A stretch of DNA of 64,000 nt from Haematococcus lacustris (taxonomy: Eukaryota > Chlorophyta > Chlorophyceae > Chlamydomonadales > Haematococcaceae), in the NCBI GenBank assembly GCA_030144725.1, contig JASKMD010000006.1, positions 10,178,806 to 10,242,805 on the forward strand. The letters are read 5' to 3'. Of the stretch, positions 34,184 to 44,570 are shown one piece after another. A program made the translations under genes and the position numbers. A model generated the notes under the pieces. The model made no database searches and had not been told where the DNA came from. It saw nothing but the letters and a program-made list of their open reading frames with translations. How positions within the stretch are numbered: position 1 is the stretch's first letter; each line of letters opens with the position of its first letter.

Positions 34184-34390
34184 TGTAGCGTGCTAAGAGC
34201 AGCGCCGATAACCGATAACCACCTCTTTCCCACAGCATGACACGGCCAGGGTTTAGAACGTTTCCCCCGAGGAGTCGAACCTCTGAAGCAGGTGTGCACG
34301 AAGGCCCACCTGCCCCTTTCGCCCACCATGTCACACTGCAGTACAGAAGTACCGTGAGGCGAGCTAGGCTTCGAGGAGCCGTTCGCTACA
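34184..34390 (-). repeat. 3' LTR of the minus-strand gypsy element
   Basis: 207 bases, TG...CA bounded on the element strand. Contains GGTTCGACTCC (minus strand, near 34270), a perfect match to the tRNA B-box consensus, perhaps by chance. Confidence 0.92.
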
Positions 34391-34404
34391 TTCCTCCCCC
34401 TCCA
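34391..34404 (-). promoter_or_regulatory. Polypurine tract
   Basis: Minus-strand GGAGGGGGAGGAA directly against the 3' LTR; the expected plus-strand DNA primer in LTR retrotransposon replication. Confidence 0.8.
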
Positions 34405-34463
34405 AAGAGGAAACGCTCCGCCCTCGTGAGAACACAAGGACTCGCAACACTATAGCAGTGATG

Positions 34464-37400
34464 CTAGGACAAACCATGCACTGCATTATATGCAGTCAAC
34501 ACTTCTTGGCAGTTCACAAGGTTATTCCTTGGCTCCCATGTGTTGTAAGAGTCATCATAACCTTGCCACTTGACCAAGTAGCCACGTGCTCTACCAGCAC
34601 GGACACCACGATGGGCGAGCAGCTTCTCAACCTCATACAGAGGCGCCTCATCTAACCAATCCACAGGAGGAGGCAGATGAGGATGCTCACTTGTGTAGGG
34701 TCTCAGCAGAGCGACATGGAACACAAGGTGCATGCGTGCCATGGCAGGAGGCAGGTCCAGGCGCACAGCAACAGGACCTACATGCTCCAGCACTTTGAAG
34801 GGCCCAATGAACCTAGGCAACAGCTTCTTAGCCTTACCTGGCTTCAGCCTGAGGTTCTTGGTGCTCAGCAGCACTAGCTGACCAGGGCTGAACTCCACAT
34901 CCCTGCGTCCCTTGTTGGCCAGATAGGCCTGACGCTGCTGAGCTTGCTCCATGAAATGGCGTGCCTGCTTGACATTACTCTGCCACCACTCAGACAGCTT
35001 CCTGGCAGAGGGGCAGTACACCTCACCTGGCAGCTCCAGCAAAGCCGGTGTCAGAGGTGACTGGCCAGTGTTGACCAGGAAGGGCGTGGACTGGATGGAT
35101 TCCTGCCAGCTGTTGTTCACAGCGAACTCAGCCAGTGACAGGAAGAAGGGCCAGTCAGACTGGGCAGGGGAGATGTAATGACGAAGCATTTCCTCCAGGG
35201 TACGATTATACCTCTCCGTTTGACCATCAGACTCAGGATGGTAAGCACTGGATTTACATTCTTTTACACCAAGAATGGCCATAACTGACGCCCAGAAATG
35301 ATTAGTAAAGTGAGAGCCCCTATCAGAGATAATCTCTCTGGGCACTCCATGGTGTTTAAACACGTTATCAATAAACAAGCGGGCAAAGCCCTCAGCATTC
35401 ATAGACTCACGGCATGGCACAAAGTGTACCATTTTAGATAGCCTATCCACAAAGACAGCAATGGCATCAAAACCATGATCACCGGGTGGTAGTTTAGTGA
35501 TCAAATCCATAGACATGGACTCCCATCTGTCATAAGGTATGGCCAGTGGTGTGAGTAACCCGCCAGGTCTGGTATTCACAGACTTGTTGCGCTGGCATGC
35601 ATCACAATTACTCACATAGTGCCGCACTTCAGATCTCATGCGTGGCCACCAGAATATCCTGGAGATACGCTCCAGCGTCTTGGTGATACCCACATGACCT
35701 GCAAACTGTGCATCATGCATCTCCACCAATATCCTGGCTTTGAGATCTGGGCAGTGAGGAACCACTATCTGATTCTTGCCCTTGGTGCGATACAGGCCAT
35801 GCTTGTCCAGATCATATTGATCCACAGTGCTGGCAAAGGCCTCATCTGCTGCATACGCTGCCAGGAGCTGCTCTGTCATATTGACAGCGTGCAAAGGGTG
35901 CACAGGCAAAGGAGGTGGGGTCAGGGTCTGTTCCAAAACCAGCTGAGGCTGTGGCTCCTGCTGCGGCTGCTGAATGGCAGGCTGAGCAGGCTGCACCACA
36001 CCAGCTTCCTCCCCCTCCAAAAGGCGTTTCCTGCTCCTGGTCATAACCATGACAGGATTGCTGACAGGAGCATCGGGTATTCGTGACAGAGGATCAGCAG
36101 GGTTAGTATCACCAGGTAGATACTCAATGGTAAAATCATACCGGGAGAGAAACTCCAACCACCTGGTCTGGCGTCTTGACAAGACCTTTTGAGTTTTTAA
36201 GGCTACCAAAGGTTTGTGGTCTGTGTACAACGTGAAAGGAACACCCTCCAGGTAGCAACGCCATTCTTTACATGCAGTAATTATTGCAAGTAGTTCTTGT
36301 TCACCAGTGGTATAGTTCTTTTCAGCTGGAATCAGCTTTTTTGCTCAAATAAGCCAAAGGATAACCCTCTTGCATGAGTACTGCACCTACGCCTTGCAAA
36401 GAGGCGTCACAGTAAACCTGAAATGGTTTAGTAATATCTGGGATTTTGAGTAAAGGTACTCTAGAAATAGCATGCTTAAGAGCATCAAAAGCCTTTAACT
36501 TATCATCAGGCCATTTGTGCCAATTGAAATCAGCACCTGCTTTACCAGTCAGGTCAGTGAGAGGTGCTGAAATAGCACTGAAGTTGTGTACAAACTTGCG
36601 TACAAAATTGGCAGCACCCAGAAATTGCTGCATGGCAGTTAGGCTGCGTGGCACAGGCCAGGAAGTGATGGACTTCACTTTATCAGGATCAACAGCTATG
36701 CCCTGGTCACTGACAATGTGGCCCAGAAATTTGAGTGCAGTTTTAAGAAACTCACACTTTGATAGCTTAGCTTTAAATTGATGCTTACGTAATAACTCAA
36801 GGACCCTCCTTAAATGTGTGAAGTGTTCTGGCACATTTTTAGACATGATGAGGATATCATCTATGTACACAAGGGCACAGTCATTAATGACATCAGCAAA
36901 AGCATTGTTCATTACACGTTGAAACGTGGCTGGTGCATTGGTTAGTCCAAACACTCCTACAATTTAGTCCCTGCGTTTGTCCCTGCGTTCTACCGACCTT
37001 GTCCGATCGGGCTGGAAATTTGATAGATGGCAGTTTTCAGAAAATAAAACATATTTTACAAGAAAAACATTTTGAAAAAATCAGCAGCTGTTGCGCTGTG
37101 GCCCGCAACCTATCCCTGCACTCATCCCTGCACTCTAGCCACAGGGCCACAGCGCAGCCGCCTTTGATTTTTTCAAAATCTTTTTTCAGAAAAATATGTT
37201 TTGTTTTCTGCAAACTACCATCTATCAAAATTTCAGCCCGATCGGACAAGGTCGGTCAACACGCAGGGACGGACGCAGGGATTAATTTGTAGGAGTGAAG
37301 CACAGGACCTTAAACTGATAAAGGCCACTGGGTGTCCTGAAGGCTGTCTTAGGGACATCCTCATCAGGTATTCTGATCTGGTGATAACCAGCTTGCAGGT

Positions 37401-38547
37401 CAAGTGATGAAAACACTGTACACCCAGCCAACCTGTCAAACAGGTCATCCACTCGAGGTAGTGGGTACTGATCCCTAAGTGTGATCTTATTCAGCTGACG
37501 ATAGTCTACACACATCCTTAACTCACCTGATTTCTTTTTGACAAAGAGGACAGGGGCAGCGTAGGGAGAGGAGGAGGGTTCGATGATGCCCTGCTCCAGG
37601 AAAGCTGCAACCTGTTTCTTCATCTCCAGCAGTTCAGGCTGACTCATCTTATAGGATGGCAAGGCTGGTGGCTTACAGCCAGGCTGGAGAGGAATGGTGT
37701 GCCCCACTGGACGCTGAGGGGGTAGGGAGTTAAAGGGTGCGAAGACATCGTCGTACTCAGATATGAGTGCTGTCAGCTGAGCTGCAATTGCAGGGGGTAT
37801 TGAGGTAGGGTAGTTGATTGAGGGAGTAGGAGGTGAGGTTGTTGAGTGGGAGTGAGGGTCAGGGTCTTTGGACAGCAGATTAGCTGGGTCAGGGGTTGGG
37901 TGTACGGACAGCACACTTGCTGGGGTAGGGTTGATGGGCTGGGAAGAGATCAGGGCGACCAGAGATTGACCGCCTTTCCTTAGCCACCTGTAAGCTACCT
38001 TGGCTGACACGGTAGCCTGCTTGTGTTTTGCCAAGATATGGGCGCAGTGGGGGGCCATTATGGGAGCTGCAGGCTCACATTTGAGCACCGTCTTAGTGGA
38101 CGCCAATTGTACTGTAATAGTACGTGCCAGGTAATCTAGCAGCACACCGTTTGACTGCAGCCAGTCACTGCCCATTAACACATCAAAGGCAGAGAACATC
38201 TCTGGCATCACCAGCAACTCAACCCCGCAGCTTAGGGTCTGCACATTCAACTGGACGCTGCATGCATGCGTACACACTACGGGCTGTCCATTGGCCACAA
38301 GGAACTCCTTGGGCTGCTTCAGTTTATAACTGGACAGCTGATACTGCTCAACGGCAGCGCAATTGATAAAGCTGGCTGCTGCACCACTGTCAAACAGCAT
38401 GGTACAGGCATAGCCATTCACTCTACCAGGGAACGAGAAGTGTAAGACACCATCGTCTGCTGCACGTCCCTCAGGTATATTCACCTGATCACTGGGCACT
38501 GGGCAGCAGGCACCAACACAGTCCTGGCTATCTGGTTGGGCAACACA
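34464..38547 (-). pseudogene. pol (protease, RT, RNase H, integrase, chromodomain), disrupted
   Basis: Protease with [10 protein letters not shown] and the N-terminal RT half ([23 protein letters not shown]) lie at 38547-37298. The RT continues after the MITE at 36951 with GLTNAPATF and the catalytic YIDD, then CDASLQGVGA of RNase H. One extra T in the run at 36337-36342 shifts the frame. The second half (36230-34464, 588 codons) has the RNase H end, the integrase zinc finger (HVGITKTLERI, CDACQ), the DDE core (MDLITKLPPGDHGFDAIAVF, IISDRG, DGQTERYNRTLEE) and a C-terminal chromodomain (YLVKWQGYDDSYNTWEP). Pol lies in the same frame as gag, after one TGA. Confidence 0.9.
36952..37297. mobile_element. 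Fold-back MITE, 346 bp, inserted in RT
   Basis: Starts CACTCCTACAA and ends with its complement. The inverted arms match over about 77 bases (including CCGATCGGGCTG and TTGATAGATGG). A second internal inverted pair (GTTGCGCTGTGGCCC against the complement) makes nearly the whole element one hairpin. Flanking AA on both sides fits a 2-bp target duplication; removing the element and one copy restores the RT reading frame. No coding capacity. A CACT start is shared with CACTA elements, but those give 3-bp duplications. Confidence 0.85.
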
Positions 38548-38550
38548 TCA
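38548..38550 (-). promoter_or_regulatory. In-frame TGA between gag and pol (possible readthrough site)
   Basis: The context is CGG-CGC-CGC-TGA-TGT-GTT on the minus strand. The distance from the stop to the first marked pol codon is a whole number of codons and no other stop intervenes. This arrangement resembles retroviral gag-stop-pol readthrough; it could also be a recent mutation in a former gag-pol fusion. Confidence 0.55.
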
Positions 38551-40392
38551 GCGGCGGCGGTCACCCTTGCTGCCCTGCTGCTTCCATCCACCCTTGCCTG
38601 GGGGGCTGCGGTCACGCTTGCCTGGGCCCCGGGGAGGACGGTCCCCAGCACCATGGCCAGAAGGAGGGCCCAGGGAGGAGGGACGGGGGAACCCAGAGAC
38701 CCGGCGGGCCTCCTCAGCTGACAGATGCTTCAGGTTGCAGTAGTCCCTGAAGTGGGCAGGGTTCCAGCAGTGGTGGCAGGCATGGCCAGGAGGTGGCCTG
38801 GGGGGGACATCAGGCACAGGGGCAGAAGGAGGAGGGGGCCGTGGAGGACGTCCACCACCCTGGCTGCTGTGGCGACTTCCACGGTGCCCACTGCTGCTGC
38901 TGCTACTGACATCCCAGTAGGGGCCACGAGGGGCCGCAGGAGGATATCCTCCAGCAGGAGCGGTGAAGCCTCGAATGCGGTCCATCTGCTTACGGGGCAC
39001 GAAGGCAGCCACAGGTGCAGGTGGACGGCGGCCCACTTGGTTAGTGGCCACTGCAAACAACACCTTCTGTGCATTCACAGCAGCCTGAATTGCATCATTC
39101 AGGGTGGGCTCAGTCATAAGTGCAAGATCATGCACCACACGAGACTGCAAGTCAGGGGTAAGGCCCCTTATGAAGGTGGTCACAAGCATGGAGGGCGCCA
39201 TGCACGTGGCACCAGCTACTGTCAGAGTATTTCTGAACTCTGTGATGTAGGCATTTAAGGTAGAACCTGCTGACATGCGCAAGGCACCAGGATCCAACAG
39301 CCTCCTTCGGTGCATGTCTGATTCATTACGCAGATCATCACCAGCCATCTCCTTGAAAGAAGTGCGCAGGTATGCCCATGTTGGCCTAGTGCCATGAGCA
39401 AGGATGTGGGCATTCCTAGTAGCAGGGTACCACACCTCACGTGCTTTGCCAGACAGGAAATTAGGCAGTGCATCAGCAGGATCGATACGCAGATATGCAC
39501 AGTGGACCTCTAGGTCCTCACAGAAGATCTCTGCTACACGAGATGTGGCAAGACACTGGTCCGTCCATTTATCAGGACCTGGGACTTTTATCCTGGGCAG
39601 GGAGGCTGGCACAGTGACAGGCGCAGCAACCTGAGACAGAGATAATTGTCCCGCTGGTGCTGCGGGTGGCGCAATAGGTGCGACAGGAGTAGCTGTGCCC
39701 GACAAAGCAGGTGCGGCAGGTGCGACCAGAGCAGCAGAAGTGCCACTGCTAACATTCACAGCAGGTCTGGCTGACTGCGAATACTGGTTGCGGATTGCAG
39801 CTATAGCTGGTTCACCACCCACCACCGCGTTCTGCATGTTCTGCAGGCGCTCCATCACAGCGAGTTCGGCTCGGATACGGACAGCCTCGTTCTGGGATGC
39901 CTGAAGGTTCGCAGTTGCTCCCACCAGCTGCTGGCGAAGCCTCTGAATCTCGTCGAATTGCGCAGTAACCGCAGACGTGCCAACATCAGGCAGGATCGGA
40001 GCAGCTGTCAGGGCTCCTGCATAAGAGAGCGGGGCAGCTCCAGGAGCCGCAACAGCTGAAGGCGCTGGGCCAGCCGAAGGCTGAGCGGAGGTCATGGCGT
40101 TCAGAGTCTGCAGGACGTTCTTCAGCAGATCCATAGCTTGAGCGGGTGGTAGGCCAGTAACCCTCTCGATTTCCGCGAAGGCGGGGCTTGTGATAGGCAC
40201 AGGAAGAACAGGGTGGGTGGTAGACACCGTCGTGCCAGTAGTTGGCGCCCCAGTCGCAGCAGGGATTCCCGCTGGAGCACCAGTAGTGGCGTTCGGAGTC
40301 GCTGGGGGCGGGGAGCCAGGAGTTTGGCTCCCAGGAGCAGGACGCTCCTGTCGTTTGTCTCCTCCAGGAGGAGGCTCCTTGTTGGCAGTCAT
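38548..40392 (-). CDS. gag polyprotein of the minus-strand gypsy element
   Basis: 614 codons from ATG. The order is: a Pro/Thr/Ala-rich N-terminus (1-60); a Gln/Arg-rich coiled region (about 140-200) that may multimerise; a capsid-like retrotransposon gag domain (about 260-440, with LPNFLSGKAREVWY and AYITEFRNTL); a Gly/Ser/Pro-rich stretch; and one zinc knuckle CHHCWNPAHFRDYC (CX2CX4HX4C, about 538-551). The tail is basic and would bind nucleic acid. Translation stops at TGA (38550-38548). The next codons continue in the same frame into protease for 400 codons, which suggests readthrough. Confidence 0.88.
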   Translation of the reverse strand: MTANKEPPPGGDKRQERPAPGSQTPGSPPPATPNATTGAPAGIPAATGAPTTGTTVSTTHPVLPVPITSPAFAEIERVTGLPPAQAMDLLKNVLQTLNAMTSAQPSAGPAPSAVAAPGAAPLSYAGALTAAPILPDVGTSAVTAQFDEIQRLRQQLVGATANLQASQNEAVRIRAELAVMERLQNMQNAVVGGEPAIAAIRNQYSQSARPAVNVSSGTSAALVAPAAPALSGTATPVAPIAPPAAPAGQLSLSQVAAPVTVPASLPRIKVPGPDKWTDQCLATSRVAEIFCEDLEVHCAYLRIDPADALPNFLSGKAREVWYPATRNAHILAHGTRPTWAYLRTSFKEMAGDDLRNESDMHRRRLLDPGALRMSAGSTLNAYITEFRNTLTVAGATCMAPSMLVTTFIRGLTPDLQSRVVHDLALMTEPTLNDAIQAAVNAQKVLFAVATNQVGRRPPAPVAAFVPRKQMDRIRGFTAPAGGYPPAAPRGPYWDVSSSSSSGHRGSRHSSQGGGRPPRPPPPSAPVPDVPPRPPPGHACHHCWNPAHFRDYCNLKHLSAEEARRVSGFPRPSSLGPPSGHGAGDRPPRGPGKRDRSPPGKGGWKQQGSKGDRRR

Positions 40393-40430
40393 TTGCTCAG
40401 AGGGAAAGTGGCGTTAGTACAACGTCGGTC

Positions 40431-40438
40431 GGAAACCA
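40431..40438 (-). promoter_or_regulatory. Primer-binding site core
   Basis: Minus-strand TGGTTTCC, three bases inside the 5' LTR. The same eight bases lie two bases inside the 5' LTR of both other gypsy elements in the window, so a tRNA ending GGAAACCA is the likely primer. Confidence 0.7.
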
Positions 40439-40441
40439 AAA

Positions 40442-40647
40442 TGTAGCGTGCTAAGAGCAGCGCCGATAACCGATAACCACCTCTTTCCCACAGCATGACA
40501 CGGCCAGGGTTTAGAACGTTTCCCCCGAGGAGTCGAACCTCTGAAGCAGGTGTGCACGAAGGCCCACCTGCCCCTTTCGCCCACCATGTCACACTCAGTA
40601 CAGAAGTACCGTGAGGCGAGCTAGGCTTCGAGGAGCCGTTCGCTACA
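40442..40647 (-). repeat. 5' LTR of the minus-strand gypsy element
   Basis: 206 bases; differs from the 3' LTR by very few positions (for example CACTGCAG against CACTCAG), so the insertion is recent. Confidence 0.92.
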
Positions 40648-41206
40648 CCAGGGCACAGAACACTCGCACTCTGTCACCCAACAAATCACACTCGCTGGCA
40701 AATCATGCCGGTTCACAATCGCGGGCAATCTGTTGTTCCACACTGGCTGAGGGCTCCGCAGGCTTTGTATCCCTGTTGGCACAATGGAATCAACCTGACA
40801 TGTGAGGCACATGATACACCCATCGTCTGGTTAGGGACAAAGCATATGTCTGCGTATGTCCCACCACTCTGTTCAAGCACTACGCAGCCGGCATGGCCTG
40901 ATTACCCATTGCAACCTGCGCTGAACACAACTACCACATCTTCTGTTTCTCAGTTTCTGTCACGATGGTTTCTTCAGTCAGCTTGGAAGGAGGAGGAGAA
41001 CGAGACGACGGTCAGCTCAAGACTCTGATTTCATAGTTTCAGCATGGTTTGCATGAAGCTCGTTGCATTTGCTTGTCTGTTGCATGTAGCCTGTTCCTGC
41101 CTGCCTGTCATTGCCTGCCTGTCTATGCTTGCTGTGGCATAATTGTGAACATGACTCATCTCAAAACTGCAAGCTCCGGGACGTAGCTTTTCGGAGTGGG
41201 GGAGAG
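40648..41206 (+). pseudogene. Truncated gypsy copy, 3' internal part
   Basis: Right piece of the copy interrupted by the element at 34184-40647. Matches minus-strand 55543-56090 closely. Fragmentary integrase-linker frame (LTCEAHDTPIV), then non-coding DNA with the hairpin AGCTCCGGGACGTAGCT (41172-41188) and the purine tract GGAGTGGGGGAGAG against the LTR. Confidence 0.8.
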
Positions 41207-41623
41207 TGTAACAGTCCAGACACTCAGCTAGGATGAATGGTAGGTTTGTGTTTCTTTTCTGCATGCAAGATTCTGTGAGATTTGATTTGCCTTTTACTTA
41301 TGACGAGATCTTGCAGTGCCTAGAGGACTTCTTGGGGGACTTCTGGATTTCTAAGAGGGCTTGGTACTTGGATGGTGTAGCTTCTGGACAAACACTACAA
41401 TGCTTGCAATGACTACTCTTCTCTTGATGGATTAGTTCTTTACGACGTCTTCACGATGTAAGTACACTGCACTACCCACTACGCGACTCGGAGGCTGTCG
41501 ATGAGTATTTAGACAGCCGCAGCGGCAGCGATAGCCGCACAAGTCAGCATGCTCGACGGCTGCAAGCCGGCACTTAAGCCTCAGCCGACCATGCATCCTG
41601 ACCGCACTAACACTACTGTTACA
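41207..41623 (+). repeat. LTR of the truncated gypsy copy
   Basis: 417 bases, TGTAACAG to CTGTTACA, the same family as the 416-base LTRs at 55127-55542 and 57823-58238 in opposite orientation. The 5' partner is absent from the window. Confidence 0.88.
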
Positions 41624-42512
41624 CCTGCACTTTGGTTGACCTTGTCCGATCGGGATTCAAGGAAACCATTTTTTAAAAAATCAAATGTTGTTGTGTTGTG
41701 GCCCGCAACCTATCCCTGCACTCATCCCTCCAATTACGCCACAGGCCACAACGCAACCGCCTTTGATTATTTTTAAACATATCTTTTGAAGAATGTGTTT
41801 TGTTTTTTGTAAACTAGAAAAGAAAGAAAAGAAAGAAAACTACTCCGGTAAAAACCGGCGTGCATTAAGGGAGGAGCTTCCGCCTGTGGCGCGGCCTGCT
41901 CCCACCTCCAAACGTTGGACACAGGCTGGACATGTCCCCACCAAGCTGCCCTAGCTGTAGCCACAGACCACAGCTAGCACCCAAGGCAAACAAAGAGGCA
42001 TGAGAGGAGCAAAGACCAGTGCACTCGGCAGCTGGACCTATCTCTTCTCCTCGTTGACGAGAGCAATTCCAGCCTTGTCCGCCGGATGTCGCGCTAAAAG
42101 CTGAAGTTCAGGCTCCAAAAGTCCAAACTTCAGCTGTCAGCCAACGTCCCGCGTTTAGGTAGCTCTGCTCCCTCCTTGACGACGCCAGCAACTCCACAAC
42201 AGCTCGATGACCCGCAGCGGTCGTGTGCGGCACCCGGACCTCATTTGTATTCCGCTGGACAAAGCGGTGCCCGTTCAAGCCTGGGAAGGCTGTCCCGTTG
42301 CATCCCAATTTATATACCGCTGGGTGCGGTGGTGAGGAGCTTAGCCAATCCGTGTGACCGAAGTCAACGCGGATTGTTACCAGGGCCACCGCGTGGAGGT
42401 GCCTCACCGCCAGCCCCTTTTGTAAACTACCATACATCAAAATTTCAGCCTGATCGGGCAAGGTCGGCCAAAGTGCAGGGACAAACGCAGGGACTCAGTT
42501 CTAGGAGTGCCA
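41624..42512. mobile_element. Second fold-back MITE copy, left end lost, with a nested insertion
   Basis: Related to the MITE at 36952-37297: shares CCTTGTCCGATCGGG, GTGGCCCGCAACCTATCCC, AACCGCCTTTGATT, ATCAAAATTTCAGCC and the right terminus TAGGAGTG. About 25 bases of the left terminus are missing where it meets the gypsy LTR. A 601-base insertion splits it at 41817-42417. Confidence 0.75.
41817..42417. mobile_element. 601-bp insertion with a 12-bp target duplication
   Basis: Flanked by TTTTGTAAACTA at 41805-41816 and 42418-42429. Begins with the A/G-rich run GAAAAGAAAGAAAAG and has no terminal inverted repeats. A long, non-TIR-associated duplication fits a retroposed sequence (SINE-like or processed). 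Contains ATTTATATACC and GTTCAAGCC words, but no definite promoter or coding frame is recognised. Confidence 0.6.
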
Positions 42513-42554
42513 CCCTGATGATGTCAGTATGACGACCATCGAGGTAACCCTGCT

Positions 42555-44346
42555 TTGAACCCCCTGCCAAGTTCTCAACTCATCCTGAGTTATCCCAAGA
42601 GGTGTTTTGGAAGCTGGCGTGTGCACATGCCTGCAGGCTTGTCCTCCAAATCCCACCCCTGCAAATGGAAGGGGGGCAATGCTGCCCGCTGTGCGTGTTG
42701 TGTGAAGTTTGCCCCAACTGGCAGCACTGGCTGGGTGGAGCTCCATGTGGAGGAGGCAACCTCATACCGCTCCGGACAGAGTCTACAAGCCATTGGCCAG
42801 GTCACAGCCTCAATGTATAATGTCATCACGGCTTGCAGAAACCTCAAGCCTTCACAGGTTCCACTAGCCCATAGAGCTTGCGCAGAGGCTGCTGCAGCTG
42901 CGCATGCTGTGGGCCAACGGCTGCGGGGGCAGGAGCCAGCCAGCCAACTCCAGCCCATGCCCCGTCTCTGATCCACACCCACGCAAGAACCTGCACCCTA
43001 CCCCTTGCATGACCAAAACCTGGCCTGTCCGCAGGCCATTAGCCCTGCTAAACGGAGCAGGTTGCTGCACGAGGTGGAGGCACGCTTGTCACCCAACACC
43101 ATACAGTTCATAAGAGAGAGGGGGGCTGCCAAAGCTGCAACATGTTATTGCCCTCCTCACTTCCCCTCCCCCTCCCCATTCCCCTCCCCCAGCTCCAACC
43201 CCAGCCCCAGCCCCAGCTCCAGCCCGCCCCCACCAGCCCCACCCCCTGCTACTGCCACCCGTGCTGCCACAACGCAACGCTGTGCACCACTCATCGGCAG
43301 GGGCCGGAGCAGGGAGAGGGGCAAGAGCAGGTCAGGGCCAGCGCATTCCACCCATGCCCCTGCCACCCAGGCGGAGAACCAACAGCAGCAGGAGCAGGAG
43401 CCGTGTAAGCGTAGGAAGCGCGGAGCAGCAGCAGGCCCCCGTGACAAGCACATTGAGCGCATGGGTCAGGAGGTGATGGCGGTGTTTGGGCGTTGTGGCT
43501 CAACAGAACAGTAGGCTCAGCTGTTGGACAGAGTGCTCAGCAGCCCCCAGCTGAAGCTGGCAGTGCAACAGCCCATGCAGCAGTGTCCCACCACCAAACA
43601 GAGGGTGGCATGCTTACTGATAGAGTGCATCTGCTCATGGACTCTGGCACGTGTGGCAAGAAGGGAGGCCAGCACACAGATGACGTGACAGCAAGGAGAT
43701 TTTTGGCATGCTTGGTGGGGTGGTGAAGCAGTGGCTAAAGGGTGAGATCCTGGCTGATCGTGCTGGGATGTGCAATGCATTGGGGTTTGTGCAACATTGC
43801 AATGCATATCACAAGGCAACTACTGCTGCTGACCCCACCAAGGCTCACCGTGCACGAGCAAGTGTGGGTCATCGGTGGTGCTTGGAGCTGGACACACAGG
43901 AGGTAGAGCTTTGCAGTGCTCCACAGCGGGATGCACATGCCTTTGCATCATCTATCCCCGGCTCCTTGAGCATGCACAACTGCTTCTTCCCTGCTGCAGG
44001 GATCCAGGTTGAGTGGTCACAGACTGCATGTGCATGTGCACAATGCATGACCCCCACACCAAGGGGTGTGTGTATGAGGCCCTTCATCACAAAGCCCTTT
44101 GTGGCCATGCCCATGTTCGATCAGAAGAGGGATGACAAGCATTGGGACGATGAGTGCCTCACCCTTCTGTGCTCATTTGCACCAGATAGCGTGGTGCAAT
44201 TGTGCACCTTGGGCAAGAAGCTGAGCGTGAAGATGGTAAACGAGTATTGCAAGGCAGTGGGATTGTATGTGCCAGCCAACACCTTGCGTGCTGACCTACA
44301 ATACATGGTGCTGGAGCATCTGAATGAGCAGGCAGAGTGCGACTGA
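42555..44346 (+). CDS. Hypothetical multi-exon gene with Cys clusters and a SAP-like end
   Basis: Not recognised. Three coding-like segments: 42555-42971 (Cys-rich CKWKGGNAARCACC and a helix-rich Ala stretch), about 43037-43514 (RLLHEVEARLSPNTI, a Pro/Ser-rich linker, then basic CKRRKRG) and 43708-44346 (213 residues, stop TGA). The last has scattered Cys (CACAQC) and ends in a helical segment (VNEYCKAVGLYVPANTLRAD) resembling SAP-type DNA-binding domains. Splice sites and start codon are uncertain, and the first two frames contain a stop between them. It lies just left of KDZ-like element C and may be a fragment of another element. Confidence 0.35.
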
Positions 44347-44570
44347 GATGGTTGTGTAAGATGACGTTGAGAAAACTGGGCTCCATGCGTAAAGTGTACC
44401 GCAGTGTACCGCAGCGGAGAACTCTCCATCTTGCGTTGTGGGTGTTGTAAAGCAACACTAGAAAGGCCCATTGCGCAGAGCGGAACCGTTCGCGTGCCTG
44501 GCACACTGCCGGTCACCGTGGGTGGCAGCAGCTCGGGGAGAGAATGGCAGACCCCCCTGAGGTTCAACCT

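Larger units (their letters stand above)
34184..40647 (-). mobile_element. Ty3/gypsy LTR retrotransposon with chromodomain (minus strand)
   Basis: Complete outline. The LTRs are 34184-34390 (3') and 40442-40647 (5'), beginning TGTAGCG and ending GCTACA, and nearly identical. A 5-bp target duplication CCAGG lies at 34179-34183 and 40648-40652. The primer-binding core TGGTTTCC (minus strand, 40438-40431) and a purine tract (34391-34404) sit at the expected places. The gene order is gag, protease, RT, RNase H, integrase, chromodomain. Pol is broken by a MITE and by a one-base homopolymer slip. It is inserted in an older gypsy fragment. Confidence 0.93.

Noticed and set aside
34184..34390. A tRNA gene in the LTR
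   Set aside because: Only the B-box region matches; no cloverleaf could be drawn.
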